In this document: one piece after another, positions 33,986-43,266 of the stretch | How positions within the stretch are numbered: position 1 is the stretch's first letter | How the letters are laid out: every line of letters starts with the position of its first letter | Position numbers and translations under genes: made by a program | From: Volucribacter amazonae | Lineage (GTDB): Bacteria; Pseudomonadota; Gammaproteobacteria; Enterobacterales; Pasteurellaceae | Length of the DNA stretch: 64,000 nt | Assembly (NCBI RefSeq): GCF_029783845.1 | Contig: NZ_LWID01000001.1 | Location: 1 to 64,000, forward strand | Reading direction: 5' to 3' | The notes under the pieces: generated by a model | Told to the model about the DNA's origin: nothing | Database searches by the model: none | Seen by the model: the letters and a program-made list of their open reading frames with translations, nothing else

Positions 33986-34756
33986 CTATTCACTAAACCC
34001 CAAACACCTAAACACTTGTTCCCATTGTTGATCAAGATCCGCTGTTAAACGTAATTTTTGCTGAGTGATTGGGTGGGTAATTTGTAGGCTTTCGGCATGT
34101 AGCATTAATCGGTGGCTGCCTGTTTTTTGTTGGAATAAGCGATTTTGGTGTAAATCGCCATATTGTGTATCCCCTAAAATGGGGTGAAAAATATGTTTCA
34201 TATGGCGGCGTAATTGATGTTTTCGCCCTGTTTTTGGTAATAATCTTACCAAAGAATAACGGCTAGTTTGATAACGCCCTAAAGGATAAGGCATTTCTGC
34301 GGTTTTTAAACCAATATAATCGGTAATCGCCGATTGGGGTAATTTCTCTTTGTCGGCAAATTTATCTGCAATTTTATCCTGCTTAACTTTAAGGGGATAA
34401 TCAATACGCTCTTGCCCTTGCAAATAGCCTCGCACCACTGCCAAATAACTTTTTTCCACCTGTTTTTGTTCAAATTGTTGGCAAAGCTGTTGAGCAATGT
34501 CAGGGTTTAAGGCAAATAGCAACACACCAGAAGTTGGGCGGTCAAGGCGATGAATAGGATAAACATATTGACTAATTTGATCACGCAAAGTTTGCATAAC
34601 AAAACGCGTTTCTTGCGAATCTAACCAACTACGATGTACCAACATACCAGCGGGTTTATTTACCGCAACCATATAATCATCTTGAAAAATAATCTCTAAA
34701 TCTACCGCACTTGAGGATAAAGGGATTAAATCAGGGGAAATATTATCAATCATCAT
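33986..34756 (-). CDS. truC: tRNA pseudouridine(65) synthase TruC
   Basis: RluA-family pseudouridine synthase acting on tRNA position 65. 256 aa, as usual for TruC. The catalytic aspartate lies in the signature YPIHRLDRPTSGVLLFAL at about residues 66-83; KSYLAVVRGYL and LPKTGRKHQLRRHMKHIFHP are family motifs. Its start overlaps the end of yqcC by 11 bp, so the two are translationally coupled, the same pair as in E. coli. Confidence 0.93.
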   Translation of the reverse strand: MMIDNISPDLIPLSSSAVDLEIIFQDDYMVAVNKPAGMLVHRSWLDSQETRFVMQTLRDQISQYVYPIHRLDRPTSGVLLFALNPDIAQQLCQQFEQKQVEKSYLAVVRGYLQGQERIDYPLKVKQDKIADKFADKEKLPQSAITDYIGLKTAEMPYPLGRYQTSRYSLVRLLPKTGRKHQLRRHMKHIFHPILGDTQYGDLHQNRLFQQKTGSHRLMLHAESLQITHPITQQKLRLTADLDQQWEQVFRCLGFSE

Positions 34757-35057
34757 TTAATAATTGCTCCAAGGCGAGCAAAGGGGTTAATAATTCTGGC
34801 AAGGCTTGATGCTCTTTTAACGCTTCTTCAATATAAGGCGAAATGGCGATTTTATTTGGTAAAGGGGCGTTGCTTTCTAACAATGCCCACATACGTGGAA
34901 TAAAAATCCATTGTAGCCATTCTGTTGCGGTCATTGTATCTAAAGCAAAGGGTTGTTGACTTTCAAAAGCCGCCGCCTCTGGGGCGACAGCTTGCCATAA
35001 TTGGTGGTGTTGTAAAACCGCTTGTAATGCCTGTAAATGGGTTTTAACCTGTTGCAT
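34746..35057 (-). CDS. yqcC: YqcC family protein (DUF446)
   Basis: A 103-aa cytoplasmic protein of unknown function. Typical segments are LQALQAVLQHHQLW near the start, FALDTMTATEWLQWIFIPRM in the middle, and NKIAISPYIEEAL. It is coupled to truC downstream and lies 10 bp after sohB, so sohB-yqcC-truC is probably one transcript. Confidence 0.88.
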   Translation of the reverse strand: MQQVKTHLQALQAVLQHHQLWQAVAPEAAAFESQQPFALDTMTATEWLQWIFIPRMWALLESNAPLPNKIAISPYIEEALKEHQALPELLTPLLALEQLLNDD

Positions 35058-35067
35058 TATTGCTACC

Positions 35068-36129
35068 TTAATAAAAATCTTTGCCTTGGCGGTTTAATAA
35101 TTTAGTCAATAAATTATCCGCACTTTCTTCCGCTTGTTTGCCAAATTTTTGTAACAAGGATTTCTTTGTTTTATAACTGATTGCCAGCACCGATTTTTCT
35201 TTTATCGCCGCTAAAATTAAATCATCACTGGTGGCAATTTCATCAACTAATTGCAATTCAATGGCTTGTTGTCCAAACCAATGTTCGCCAGTGGCAACCT
35301 GATCAATGGCTAAATGGCGGCGTTGTTGTGCCACAAATTGTTTGAATAAATCGTGAGTTTGTTGCAGTTCTTGTTGGAATTTTTGTTTACCTTTTTCAGT
35401 ATTTTCGCCCAATACCGTTAGGGTTCGTTTATACTCGCCTGCGGTCATCACTTCCACATCAATATCATTTTTCTTTAATAAGCGATGAATATTTGGCACT
35501 TGAGCCACCACGCCGATAGACCCAATAATAGCAAAAGGGGCGGCAACAATTTTATCTGCCACGCACGCCATCATATAACCACCACTCGCCGCCACTTTAT
35601 CTACCGCAACGGTTAATTTAATGCCATGTTGTTTTAAACGATTTAATTGTGAGGCAGCTAAACCATAGCCATGCACTACCCCACCCGGGCTTTCTAAACG
35701 TAACAACACTTCATCTTGTTCAGGTTTAGCAACCGCAATAATAGCATTAATTTCCTCTCGCAGAGCCGTTGTGGCTGAGGCTTGGATATCGCCTTTAAAA
35801 CTCAAAACATATAAGTGCGGTTTATTTTGCTCATTATTTTTTTCACCATTTTTTAACCGCTCTTTTTCCGCTTTTGCTTTGAGTTTATCCGCTTTTTTCT
35901 TGGCTTTTTCCGCCACTTTAGCCGCTTGTTCACTTAACTGAAAATCCGCTAATTTTTGTTGATTTTTTTGGTATTGTTCGGCTAAATCAATAATTTCAAG
36001 TTCGCCTTGTGCTAATTTTCCTTTTTGTTTTAAGCCAATGATAATGGCGAAAATAATGCCAATAACTACAATAATCGTCAGAATTTGTAAAATAAATAAG
36101 CCATAACCTAAGGCTAGTTCAGACCACAT
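35068..36129 (-). CDS. sohB: Inner-membrane S49 peptidase SohB
   Basis: Membrane-anchored serine protease related to SppA. 353 aa from ATG 36129 behind GGAGGATAAC; E. coli SohB has 349. An N-terminal helix (LFILQILTIIVVIGIIFAII) is followed by a lysine-rich coiled-coil segment (about 60-115) and one S49 domain, with the nucleophile in DKVAASGGYMMACVADKI and the lysine expected in TAGEYKRTL. The frame is open to 36195, but that extension lacks a ribosome site. Confidence 0.93.
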   Translation of the reverse strand: MWSELALGYGLFILQILTIIVVIGIIFAIIIGLKQKGKLAQGELEIIDLAEQYQKNQQKLADFQLSEQAAKVAEKAKKKADKLKAKAEKERLKNGEKNNEQNKPHLYVLSFKGDIQASATTALREEINAIIAVAKPEQDEVLLRLESPGGVVHGYGLAASQLNRLKQHGIKLTVAVDKVAASGGYMMACVADKIVAAPFAIIGSIGVVAQVPNIHRLLKKNDIDVEVMTAGEYKRTLTVLGENTEKGKQKFQQELQQTHDLFKQFVAQQRRHLAIDQVATGEHWFGQQAIELQLVDEIATSDDLILAAIKEKSVLAISYKTKKSLLQKFGKQAEESADNLLTKLLNRQGKDFY

Positions 36130-36351
36130 TGTTATCCTCCTTTTGTCATTGTTCAGGTTAAAATATCGTTGTTTCACTTTAAAATTTAAGGGCAATAATA
36201 TACCTTATTTATTCATAAGATTAAATCCTTAGATTATTCACTCTGAGTAAATAATCTTTTTCCAAATTCAGGCTTTTTATCCTATTATTTCTGCTTATAA
36301 TATTTGCCATTCGTGTTCATTCCATACAAAATGAAGAAAGAGGAATTTATT

Positions 36352-36945
36352 ATGCAAAATCTATTAGTATTAAAATCAAGTATTTTAGGCGATCAATCAC
36401 AAACCAACCAATTATCCGATTATCTTACCGCCCAACTTGAAGGAGTACATATTATTGAACGTGATTTAGCTCAGTACCCTCTACCAAGCTACGATGCCAA
36501 TGCTGCTCAAGCATTACGCAAGGGACAAGCTGAGAACGAAAACCAACAAAAATTAGTGGCATTATCCGATCAACTGATTGAAGAATTAAATAGCGTAGAT
36601 ACCCTTGTGATCAATGCCCCAATGTATAACTTTAATATTCCAACTCAGCTCAAAACTTATTTTGATTTTATCGCTCGTGCAGGTGTAACTTTCCGTTATG
36701 GAGAAAATGGCGCTGAAGGTTTGATAAAAGGTAAAAAAGCCATTGTATTATGTGCTTTCGGTGGTATTCATCAAGGTACGGCAACGGATTTGGTTACCCC
36801 TTATATAAAAACATTCTTAGGCTTTATTGGCATTACTGATGTACAATTTGTCTATGCACAAGGTATCGGTTATGGTGCCGAGGCAGTTGCTCAAGCTCAA
36901 CGCCAAGCAAAACAGCATATTGATGAAATCATTAAAAATGCTTAA
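36352..36945 (+). CDS. azoR: FMN-dependent NADH-azoreductase AzoR
   Basis: Flavodoxin-like quinone/azo reductase protecting against electrophilic quinones. 197 aa from ATG 36352 (AAAGAGGAATTTATT before it). The FMN-binding segments INAPMYNFNIPTQLKTYFD and CAFGGIHQG are characteristic. The frame upstream to 36304 is open, but the ribosome site favours the later start. A single-gene unit ahead of the trp promoter. Confidence 0.93.
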   Translation: MQNLLVLKSSILGDQSQTNQLSDYLTAQLEGVHIIERDLAQYPLPSYDANAAQALRKGQAENENQQKLVALSDQLIEELNSVDTLVINAPMYNFNIPTQLKTYFDFIARAGVTFRYGENGAEGLIKGKKAIVLCAFGGIHQGTATDLVTPYIKTFLGFIGITDVQFVYAQGIGYGAEAVAQAQRQAKQHIDEIIKNA

Positions 36946-36982
36946 TTTCTAAACAATCCTACTTTTATCATAGCGAAACACC

Positions 36983-37020
36983 TTGACAAAATAATCTTGT
37001 ACTAGTTTAATAGTGCAAGA
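36983..37020 (+). promoter_or_regulatory. trp promoter with TrpR-type operator
   Basis: -35 TTGACA (36983-36988), 17-bp spacer, -10 TTTAAT (37006-37011). Overlapping the -10 is an imperfect palindrome, TGTACTAG-TTTA-ATAGTGCA (36998-37017), which matches the TrpR operator type (compare GTACTAGTTAACTAGTAC). The expected transcript start is only about 30 bases before trpE. Confidence 0.75.
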
Positions 37021-37047
37021 TTATTTTTTATGTTATCGAGGCAATCT

Positions 37048-38595
37048 ATGTTATTTCCTTATATCCAAACCTTTAATCAGCAAGTAGCGTATCATTCCGA
37101 TCCCACAGCGGTTTTTGCTACCCTATGTGCCAATCAATCCCATACTTTATTACTTGAATCTGCGGAAATTACCAGTAAAAATAGCCTAAAAAGTTTATTA
37201 TTAGCCAAAACGGCGGTAAAAATTTCTTGTCTTGCTCAACAAGTAAAATTTCAAGCATTAACAGCAAATGGTAAAGCGGTTATTCCTCTGATTAAACAAT
37301 ATTTAGCCACTTATTGCTCCCTTAACCAAGTCAATGAACACCTATTAATTGCCGAATTTTCGCCACTTGATCCTAATTTAGATGAAGATAGCAAATTACA
37401 ATCCGCCACCATTTTTGATGGACTAAGAGCTTTAACCCAATTATTCCAATATAGTCAAACCCCCATTTTTCTTGGGGGATTATTTGCTTACGATCTCGTC
37501 AGCAATTTTATTCCAATGGAAAATATTCAGCTACAAGATGATGGCTTAACCTGTCCCGATTATGTATTTTATCTTGCCGAGCAATTATTAACCTTTGATC
37601 ATGCTCATCAAACTGCGGAATTATTTAGTTTTTGTTTTAATCCTGAACAAGGGCAAACCTTATTAAAAGAACAAGCGGAAATTCAACAAAAATTACACAA
37701 AATTGCACCGCACTTAGACATACAAAATGTGCAAACAGAAGTACAAGTGAATATTGAAGATCCTGAATTTAAAGGGATTATTCAAGCCCTAAAACACCAT
37801 ATTAATATCGGCGATGTGTTCCAAATTGTGCCATCACGCCGATTTTCTTTACCTTGCCCGAATAAATTAGCCTCCTATCGGCAATTAAAAAGCAATAATC
37901 CAAGCCCTTATATGTTTTTTATGCAAGATGAAGACTTTACTTTATTTGGGGCATCGCCAGAAAGTGCGTTAAAATATTCAGCAAAAACTCGCCAATTAGA
38001 GATTTACCCTATTGCAGGTTCTCGCCCAAGAGGTTTTGATCAGGCTGGCAATATCGATCAGGAATTAGATGCCCGTTTAGAATTAGAATTACGTTTAGAT
38101 CACAAAGAATTAGCAGAACATTTAATGCTCGTGGATTTAGCTCGCAATGATATTGCACGAGTTTGTGAAAGCGGAACAAGACAGGTTAAAGAATTAATGC
38201 AAGTGGATCGCTATTCGCATATTATGCACTTGGTTTCTCGTGTGGTGGGTAAATTACGCCCTGAACTTGATGCCCTGCACGCTTATCAAGCCTGTATGAA
38301 TATGGGAACGCTAACAGGTGCACCTAAAATTAAAGCCATGCAATTAATCTATCAATTTGAACAACAAAAACGCCATTCTTATGGCGGTGCTGTGGGCTAT
38401 TTATCCTCTGACGGCAATTTTGATACCTGCATTGTTATCCGCTCTGCTTTCGTCCAAAATAATACAGCTTATGTACAAGCTGGTTGTGGCGAGGTGTTAG
38501 ACTCTGATCCGCAAATGGAAGCTGATGAAACAAGACATAAAGCCCGTGCAGTAATCAACGCTATTATGCAAACCAATCATCAGACCGGCAATTAA
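37048..38595 (+). CDS. trpE: Anthranilate synthase component I TrpE
   Basis: Converts chorismate to anthranilate with ammonia supplied by TrpG. 515 aa from ATG 37048, which has GAGG 8 bp upstream; an in-frame ATG at 37030 is possible but lacks a site. The tryptophan feedback site LLLESAE lies near the N-terminus. The chorismate-binding core is intact: FQIVPSRRFSLPCP, FGASPESALKY, PIAGSRPRGFD, MLVDLARNDIARVC, GTLTGAPKIKAMQLI, and GAVGYL. First gene of the operon. Confidence 0.96.
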   Translation: MLFPYIQTFNQQVAYHSDPTAVFATLCANQSHTLLLESAEITSKNSLKSLLLAKTAVKISCLAQQVKFQALTANGKAVIPLIKQYLATYCSLNQVNEHLLIAEFSPLDPNLDEDSKLQSATIFDGLRALTQLFQYSQTPIFLGGLFAYDLVSNFIPMENIQLQDDGLTCPDYVFYLAEQLLTFDHAHQTAELFSFCFNPEQGQTLLKEQAEIQQKLHKIAPHLDIQNVQTEVQVNIEDPEFKGIIQALKHHINIGDVFQIVPSRRFSLPCPNKLASYRQLKSNNPSPYMFFMQDEDFTLFGASPESALKYSAKTRQLEIYPIAGSRPRGFDQAGNIDQELDARLELELRLDHKELAEHLMLVDLARNDIARVCESGTRQVKELMQVDRYSHIMHLVSRVVGKLRPELDALHAYQACMNMGTLTGAPKIKAMQLIYQFEQQKRHSYGGAVGYLSSDGNFDTCIVIRSAFVQNNTAYVQAGCGEVLDSDPQMEADETRHKARAVINAIMQTNHQTGN

Positions 38596-38610
38596 TACAA
38601 GGATTGAACT

Positions 38611-39195
38611 ATGGCAAATATTTTATTTATTGATAATTTTGATTCCTTTACCTATAACCTTGTGGATCAATTTCGTACCCTTGGACACCAAGTCCAAATT
38701 TACCGTAATGATTGTGCGTTATCCTTATTAATTGAGCGAGCCTTAGCACAACCTGATACCATTTTAGCCCTCTCACCGGGGCCGGGCAATCCCGCTCAAG
38801 CAGGCAATTTATTGCCATTAATTGCTCAGTTAAAACACCAAGTCCCAATGATTGGTATTTGTTTAGGACATCAAGCATTAATTGAAGCCTTTGGCGGCAA
38901 AGTGATTCATGCTGGCGAAGTGCTACATGGCAAGGTATCCAAAATCCAACATGATAACCAAGCAATGTTTGCAGGATTACAAAACCCTATGCCTGTGGCT
39001 CGTTATCATTCTCTTATGGGCAATGATTTGCCTGAGGAATTGGTGGTTAATGCCACTTATAATGATATTGTTATGGCAATACGTCATCAACATTTGCCGA
39101 TTTGTGGCTTTCAATTCCACCCTGAAAGTATCTTAACGGTAGAAGGGGGAAAATTATTGGCACAAGCTATAGATTGGTTACTCCGCTCTCGTTAA
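38611..39195 (+). CDS. trpG: Anthranilate synthase glutamine amidotransferase TrpG
   Basis: Provides ammonia from glutamine to TrpE. 194 aa. Class-I amidotransferase triad: Cys in GICLGHQALIEAFGG, His and Glu in FQFHPESIL. Begins ILFIDNFDSFTYNLVDQF. It is a separate gene, not fused to trpD as in E. coli. Confidence 0.95.
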   Translation: MANILFIDNFDSFTYNLVDQFRTLGHQVQIYRNDCALSLLIERALAQPDTILALSPGPGNPAQAGNLLPLIAQLKHQVPMIGICLGHQALIEAFGGKVIHAGEVLHGKVSKIQHDNQAMFAGLQNPMPVARYHSLMGNDLPEELVVNATYNDIVMAIRHQHLPICGFQFHPESILTVEGGKLLAQAIDWLLRSR

Positions 39196-39218
39196 TCTTA
39201 ACCCAAAGGAAAACAGCA

Positions 39219-39605
39219 ATGATTACGGTTTATGGCTTAAAACAACAATTATCGTCCCATAAAACAGCAATTATGCAAATTATTTTTGATTGTTTATACC
39301 TTGGGCTAGGCATTCCTAAGCGTAAACACGCCTTGCGTTTTATTGGATTAAATGCGGAAGATTTTTATTATCCCGAGGGTCGTACTGAACAGTTTATCGT
39401 CATTGAAATCAATTTAATGGCAGGGCGAACCGAATTTAGTAAAAAGCGGCTGATTAAAATGTTATTTTGTGAACTTGAAAATAAACTCCATATTTCGCCC
39501 ATTAATGTAGAAATTACCATTAAGGAACAACCTGCCCATTGTTGGGGATTTCGTGGTATGACAGGTGATGAAGCCAATGATTTAAGTTATGATATTTATC
39601 AATAA
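39219..39605 (+). CDS. Tautomerase-superfamily protein in the trp operon (HI1388.1 type)
   Basis: 128 aa from ATG 39219, with AAAGGAAAAC before it. The sequence has the tautomerase/MIF-like pattern (RFIGLNAEDFYYPEGRTEQF, FIVIEINLMAGRTEFSKKRL, INVEITIKEQPAHCWGFRG). H. influenzae has a similar gene in the same place between trpG and trpD, as I remember. Tautomerases use an N-terminal proline exposed after Met removal; this protein begins Met-Ile-Thr, so the classical catalytic Pro-1 is missing. The activity is therefore uncertain. The conserved position suggests a link to the tryptophan pathway or simply co-expression. Confidence 0.8.
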   Translation: MITVYGLKQQLSSHKTAIMQIIFDCLYLGLGIPKRKHALRFIGLNAEDFYYPEGRTEQFIVIEINLMAGRTEFSKKRLIKMLFCELENKLHISPINVEITIKEQPAHCWGFRGMTGDEANDLSYDIYQ

Positions 39606-39626
39606 TACAATACTTAGGGGACAATT

Positions 39627-40628
39627 ATGCAAACAGAACACATTTTAAATAAACTTTTTGACCAACAATCCCTTACACTGCAAGAAAGTGAACAGCTCTT
39701 CCAACAGATTATTCAAGGCAATTTATTGCCTGAACAATTAGCCGCAGCCTTAATTGCCTTAAAAATTAAAGGCGAAAGTGTGGAAGAAATTAGCGGAGCG
39801 GTAACCGCCTCATTACAAGCAGCTCAACCTTTCCCTCGCCCAGATTATCCCTTTGCCGATATTGTTGGCACAGGTGGCGATGGGGCGAATACTATTAATA
39901 TTTCCACTGCCTCTGCTATTGTTGCCGCCTCCATGGGGATCAAAGTTGCTAAACATGGTAACCGCAGTGTTTCCAGTAAAACAGGCTCAAGCGATTTACT
40001 TACTGCCTTAGGGGTCAATATTAGCATTGATGCTCAAACCGCAAGACAAGCGCTCGATGAGATTAATCTTTGCTTTTTATTTGCCCAACAATACCATTTA
40101 GGCTTTAAGCACGCCGTTGCGGTACGCCAAGCGTTAAAAACTCGTACCATTTTTAATATTCTTGGACCATTAATTAACCCTGCTCGTCCTAAACAGCAAT
40201 TATTGGGGGTATATACCGCAAAACTTATTCCAACCTATGCAGAAACAGCGGTTAAACTCGGTCATCAACATAGTATTGTAGTGCATGGTTGTGGTTTAGA
40301 TGAGGTTGCCATTCATGGTAAAACAGAAGTGGCTGAAATTTCTCAGGGTAACATTGAATATTATAGTCTTTCACCACAGGATTTTGGTTTCCGTCCTCAG
40401 CCTTTAGAAAGTTTGCAAGGTGGCGAGCCACAACAAAATGCGGAAATGATTACCAATCTGTTACAGGGTAACGGAAAACCAGCTCATCAACAAGCAGTAG
40501 CAATGAATACGGCGCTGTTATTAAAATTATTCGGGCAACCTGATATTAAACAAAATGCAGAACAAGTTATGGCACACCTTGCCACTGGCAAAGCATTTGA
40601 AACCTTAACCCGATTAACCCAATATTAA
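39627..40628 (+). CDS. trpD: Anthranilate phosphoribosyltransferase TrpD
   Basis: Adds phosphoribose to anthranilate. 333 aa. The PRPP-binding signature GTGGDGANTINISTASA is at about residues 79-95, then KHGNRSVSSKTGSSDLLTALG and the conserved FNILGPLINPARP. Preceded by AGGGGACAATT. It is a stand-alone gene as in most Pasteurellaceae. Confidence 0.96.
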   Translation: MQTEHILNKLFDQQSLTLQESEQLFQQIIQGNLLPEQLAAALIALKIKGESVEEISGAVTASLQAAQPFPRPDYPFADIVGTGGDGANTINISTASAIVAASMGIKVAKHGNRSVSSKTGSSDLLTALGVNISIDAQTARQALDEINLCFLFAQQYHLGFKHAVAVRQALKTRTIFNILGPLINPARPKQQLLGVYTAKLIPTYAETAVKLGHQHSIVVHGCGLDEVAIHGKTEVAEISQGNIEYYSLSPQDFGFRPQPLESLQGGEPQQNAEMITNLLQGNGKPAHQQAVAMNTALLLKLFGQPDIKQNAEQVMAHLATGKAFETLTRLTQY

Positions 40629-40641
40629 AAGGCTAAGCATA

Positions 40642-42063
40642 ATGAATTTAACCGACAAACCCACGATTTTACAACAAATTATCTTAGATAAAATGGATTG
40701 GCTTAACGCAAAACAAAAAGCCTTTCCCTTAACAGAATTTGTAAAAAAAATTGAAAAATCAGACCGCTCTTTTTATCAAGCCTTGGCAAAAGATAACTCG
40801 CAACGTCCTGCTTTTATCTTAGAATGTAAAAAAGCCTCGCCGTCAAAAGGGCTTATCCGAGCGGATTTTGACTTAAACGAGATTGCGCAGGTGTATAAAA
40901 ATTACGCCAATGCCATTTCGGTATTAACTGATGAAAAATATTTTCAGGGCGACTTTGCTTATTTACAACAGGTGCGTAGCATTGCCCCACAACCAGTGTT
41001 ATGCAAAGATTTTATTATTGATGAGTATCAAGTTTATCTCGCACGTTATTATCAAGCTGATGCCATTTTATTAATGTTATCCGTACTTGATGATGACAAA
41101 TATCAACAACTGGCACAGCTAGCCCACCAATTAAATATGGGGGTATTAACCGAAACTTCTAATCAAGCCGAGTTAGAACGAGCCATAGCCTTGGGGGCAA
41201 AAGTGATTGGCATTAATAACCGAGATTTGCACGATCTCAGCGTAGATTTACAACGCACACCGCCACTCGCTAAACAAATTCCAACAGATCGTATTATTAT
41301 CAGTGAATCAGGAATTTATACTCATCAACAAGTCCAACAATTGCAATCTGTGGTTAATGGCTTTTTAATTGGCTCAAGTTTAATGGCGGAACAAGATTTA
41401 AATAATGCCGTACGTGCAGTGATTTTTGGTGAAAACAAAATTTGTGGGCTAACTCGCCCGCAAGATGTTGAACTGGCTTACCAACAAGGGGCGTTATATG
41501 GGGGATTGATTTTTGTGGAAAGCTCCCCTCGTTGTGTATCTTTAAGGCAAGCACAAGAGTTGGTAACCACTGCCCCATTGCGTTTTGTTGGCGTTTTTCA
41601 AAATCAGCCTATGGAATTGATTGTCAATTTAGCTCGCCAATTATCGCTGTTTGCGGTGCAACTGCATGGGCAAGAAGATCCGCAATATATTCAACAATTA
41701 CGCCAGCAATTACCGCCACAAGTGCAAATATGGCAAGCCATTTCTATTGATATTGAACAAGCTGAGCCACTTAACATTCAGGAACTTGCTGAGGTGGATC
41801 GTTATGTGTTTGATAGTAAAACCAAACAGCAACAAGGTGGCACCGGCAAATCTTTTAATTGGCAATATATTCCGCCACGATTAAAAGCCAAAGCCATGCT
41901 CGCAGGTGGAATTAACCCTGATAATGTTAGCCAAGCCTTAGCCCAAGGTTGTTTAGGGCTTGATCTTAATTCAGGTGTAGAAAGTACCGCAGGTATCAAA
42001 GCAAGCGAAAAAGTGCGGTCTATTTTTAGTAAAATTTTAACTTATCAGTGTTCACAAGGATAA
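40642..42063 (+). CDS. trpC: Bifunctional indole-3-glycerol phosphate synthase / phosphoribosylanthranilate isomerase TrpCF
   Basis: Catalyses two consecutive steps. 473 aa. The TrpC half (about 1-255) contains FILECKKASPSKGLIRADFD, SVLTDEKYFQGDF, CKDFIIDEYQVYLARYYQAD and INNRDLHDLSVDL, SESGI. The TrpF half (about 260-470) contains KICGLTRPQDVELAYQQGA, FVGVFQNQP, VQLHGQED and AGGINPDNV with LDLNSGVE. Both active sites look intact. An uptake signal lies in the last codons (42008-42018). Confidence 0.95.
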   Translation: MNLTDKPTILQQIILDKMDWLNAKQKAFPLTEFVKKIEKSDRSFYQALAKDNSQRPAFILECKKASPSKGLIRADFDLNEIAQVYKNYANAISVLTDEKYFQGDFAYLQQVRSIAPQPVLCKDFIIDEYQVYLARYYQADAILLMLSVLDDDKYQQLAQLAHQLNMGVLTETSNQAELERAIALGAKVIGINNRDLHDLSVDLQRTPPLAKQIPTDRIIISESGIYTHQQVQQLQSVVNGFLIGSSLMAEQDLNNAVRAVIFGENKICGLTRPQDVELAYQQGALYGGLIFVESSPRCVSLRQAQELVTTAPLRFVGVFQNQPMELIVNLARQLSLFAVQLHGQEDPQYIQQLRQQLPPQVQIWQAISIDIEQAEPLNIQELAEVDRYVFDSKTKQQQGGTGKSFNWQYIPPRLKAKAMLAGGINPDNVSQALAQGCLGLDLNSGVESTAGIKASEKVRSIFSKILTYQCSQG

Positions 42064-42066
42064 ATT

Positions 42067-43266
42067 ATGACAAAAGAAACCCTTTTAAATCCTTATTTTG
42101 GTGAATTTGGTGGTATGTATGTACCAGAAATCTTAGTGCCTGTATTAAAGCAATTAGAACAAGCATTTGTTGAAGCGAAGCAAGATCCTGAGTTTCAACG
42201 CCAATTCCAAGATTTACTTAAAAATTATGCAGGACGCCCTACCGCCCTTACCCTTTGCCGTAATTTAACCAAGGGTAGCCAAACCAAATTATATTTAAAA
42301 CGAGAAGATCTATTGCATGGTGGAGCACACAAAACCAATCAAGTGCTAGGGCAAATTTTATTGGCAAAACGTATGGGAAAAACCCGTATTATTGCGGAAA
42401 CAGGGGCAGGACAACATGGCGTAGCCACCGCTTTGGCTTGTGCTATGCTTGATATGCCTTGCAAAATTTATATGGGGGCAAAAGACATTGAACGCCAAGC
42501 CCCTAATGTATTTCGTATGCGTTTAATGGGCGCGGAAGTAGAATCAGTACAAAAAGGTTCTTGTTCCTTAAAAGATGCTTGTTGTGAAGCAATGCGAGAT
42601 TGGTCAGCCAATTATGCCACAACCCATTATTTACTTGGCACAGCGGCTGGCCCGCACCCTTTCCCAACCATTGTGCGTGAATTTCAAAAAATGATTGGCG
42701 AAGAAACCAAACAACAAATTCTTGAACGGGAAGGACGTTTGCCTGATGCAGTGATTGCAGCGGTAGGCGGTGGTTCTAATGCCATTGGTATGTTTAATGA
42801 TTTTATTGACGAAAAAAATGTGAGATTAATCGGCATTGAACCTGCGGGGCATGGCATTGCCACTGGCGAACATGGTGCACCATTAAAACATGGTACGGTG
42901 GGCATTTATTTTGGAATGAAAGCCCCTTTAATGCAAACCCAAGACGGACAAATTGAAGAATCTTATTCCATTTCCGCAGGGCTAGATTTTCCGTCTGTCG
43001 GTCCACAGCACGCTTATTTACACGCTATTGGACGTGCCGACTATGAAAGCATTACCGATGATGAAGCCTTAGAGGCCTTTCAAGCCTTAGCTCGCCACGA
43101 GGGCATTATCCCTGCTTTAGAAAGTTCCCACGCCTTAGCTTATGCCTTAAAAATGATTAAACAAAATCCTGATAAACCGCAAATTTTAGTGGTTAATCTT
43201 TCTGGTCGTGGCGATAAAGATATTTTTACCGTAGATAAAATTTTATCTGCCAAAGGAGGCTTATAA
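42067..43266 (+). CDS. trpB: Tryptophan synthase beta chain TrpB
   Basis: PLP enzyme joining indole and serine. 399 aa. The PLP lysine is in LLHGGAHKTNQVLGQ (about residue 89), with ETGAGQHGVATALAC, VGGGSNAIGMFNDF and the serine-binding ESSHALAYALK. The last bases overlap the trpA start (A of ATG at 43266), so beta and alpha are translationally coupled. Confidence 0.97.
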   Translation: MTKETLLNPYFGEFGGMYVPEILVPVLKQLEQAFVEAKQDPEFQRQFQDLLKNYAGRPTALTLCRNLTKGSQTKLYLKREDLLHGGAHKTNQVLGQILLAKRMGKTRIIAETGAGQHGVATALACAMLDMPCKIYMGAKDIERQAPNVFRMRLMGAEVESVQKGSCSLKDACCEAMRDWSANYATTHYLLGTAAGPHPFPTIVREFQKMIGEETKQQILEREGRLPDAVIAAVGGGSNAIGMFNDFIDEKNVRLIGIEPAGHGIATGEHGAPLKHGTVGIYFGMKAPLMQTQDGQIEESYSISAGLDFPSVGPQHAYLHAIGRADYESITDDEALEAFQALARHEGIIPALESSHALAYALKMIKQNPDKPQILVVNLSGRGDKDIFTVDKILSAKGGL

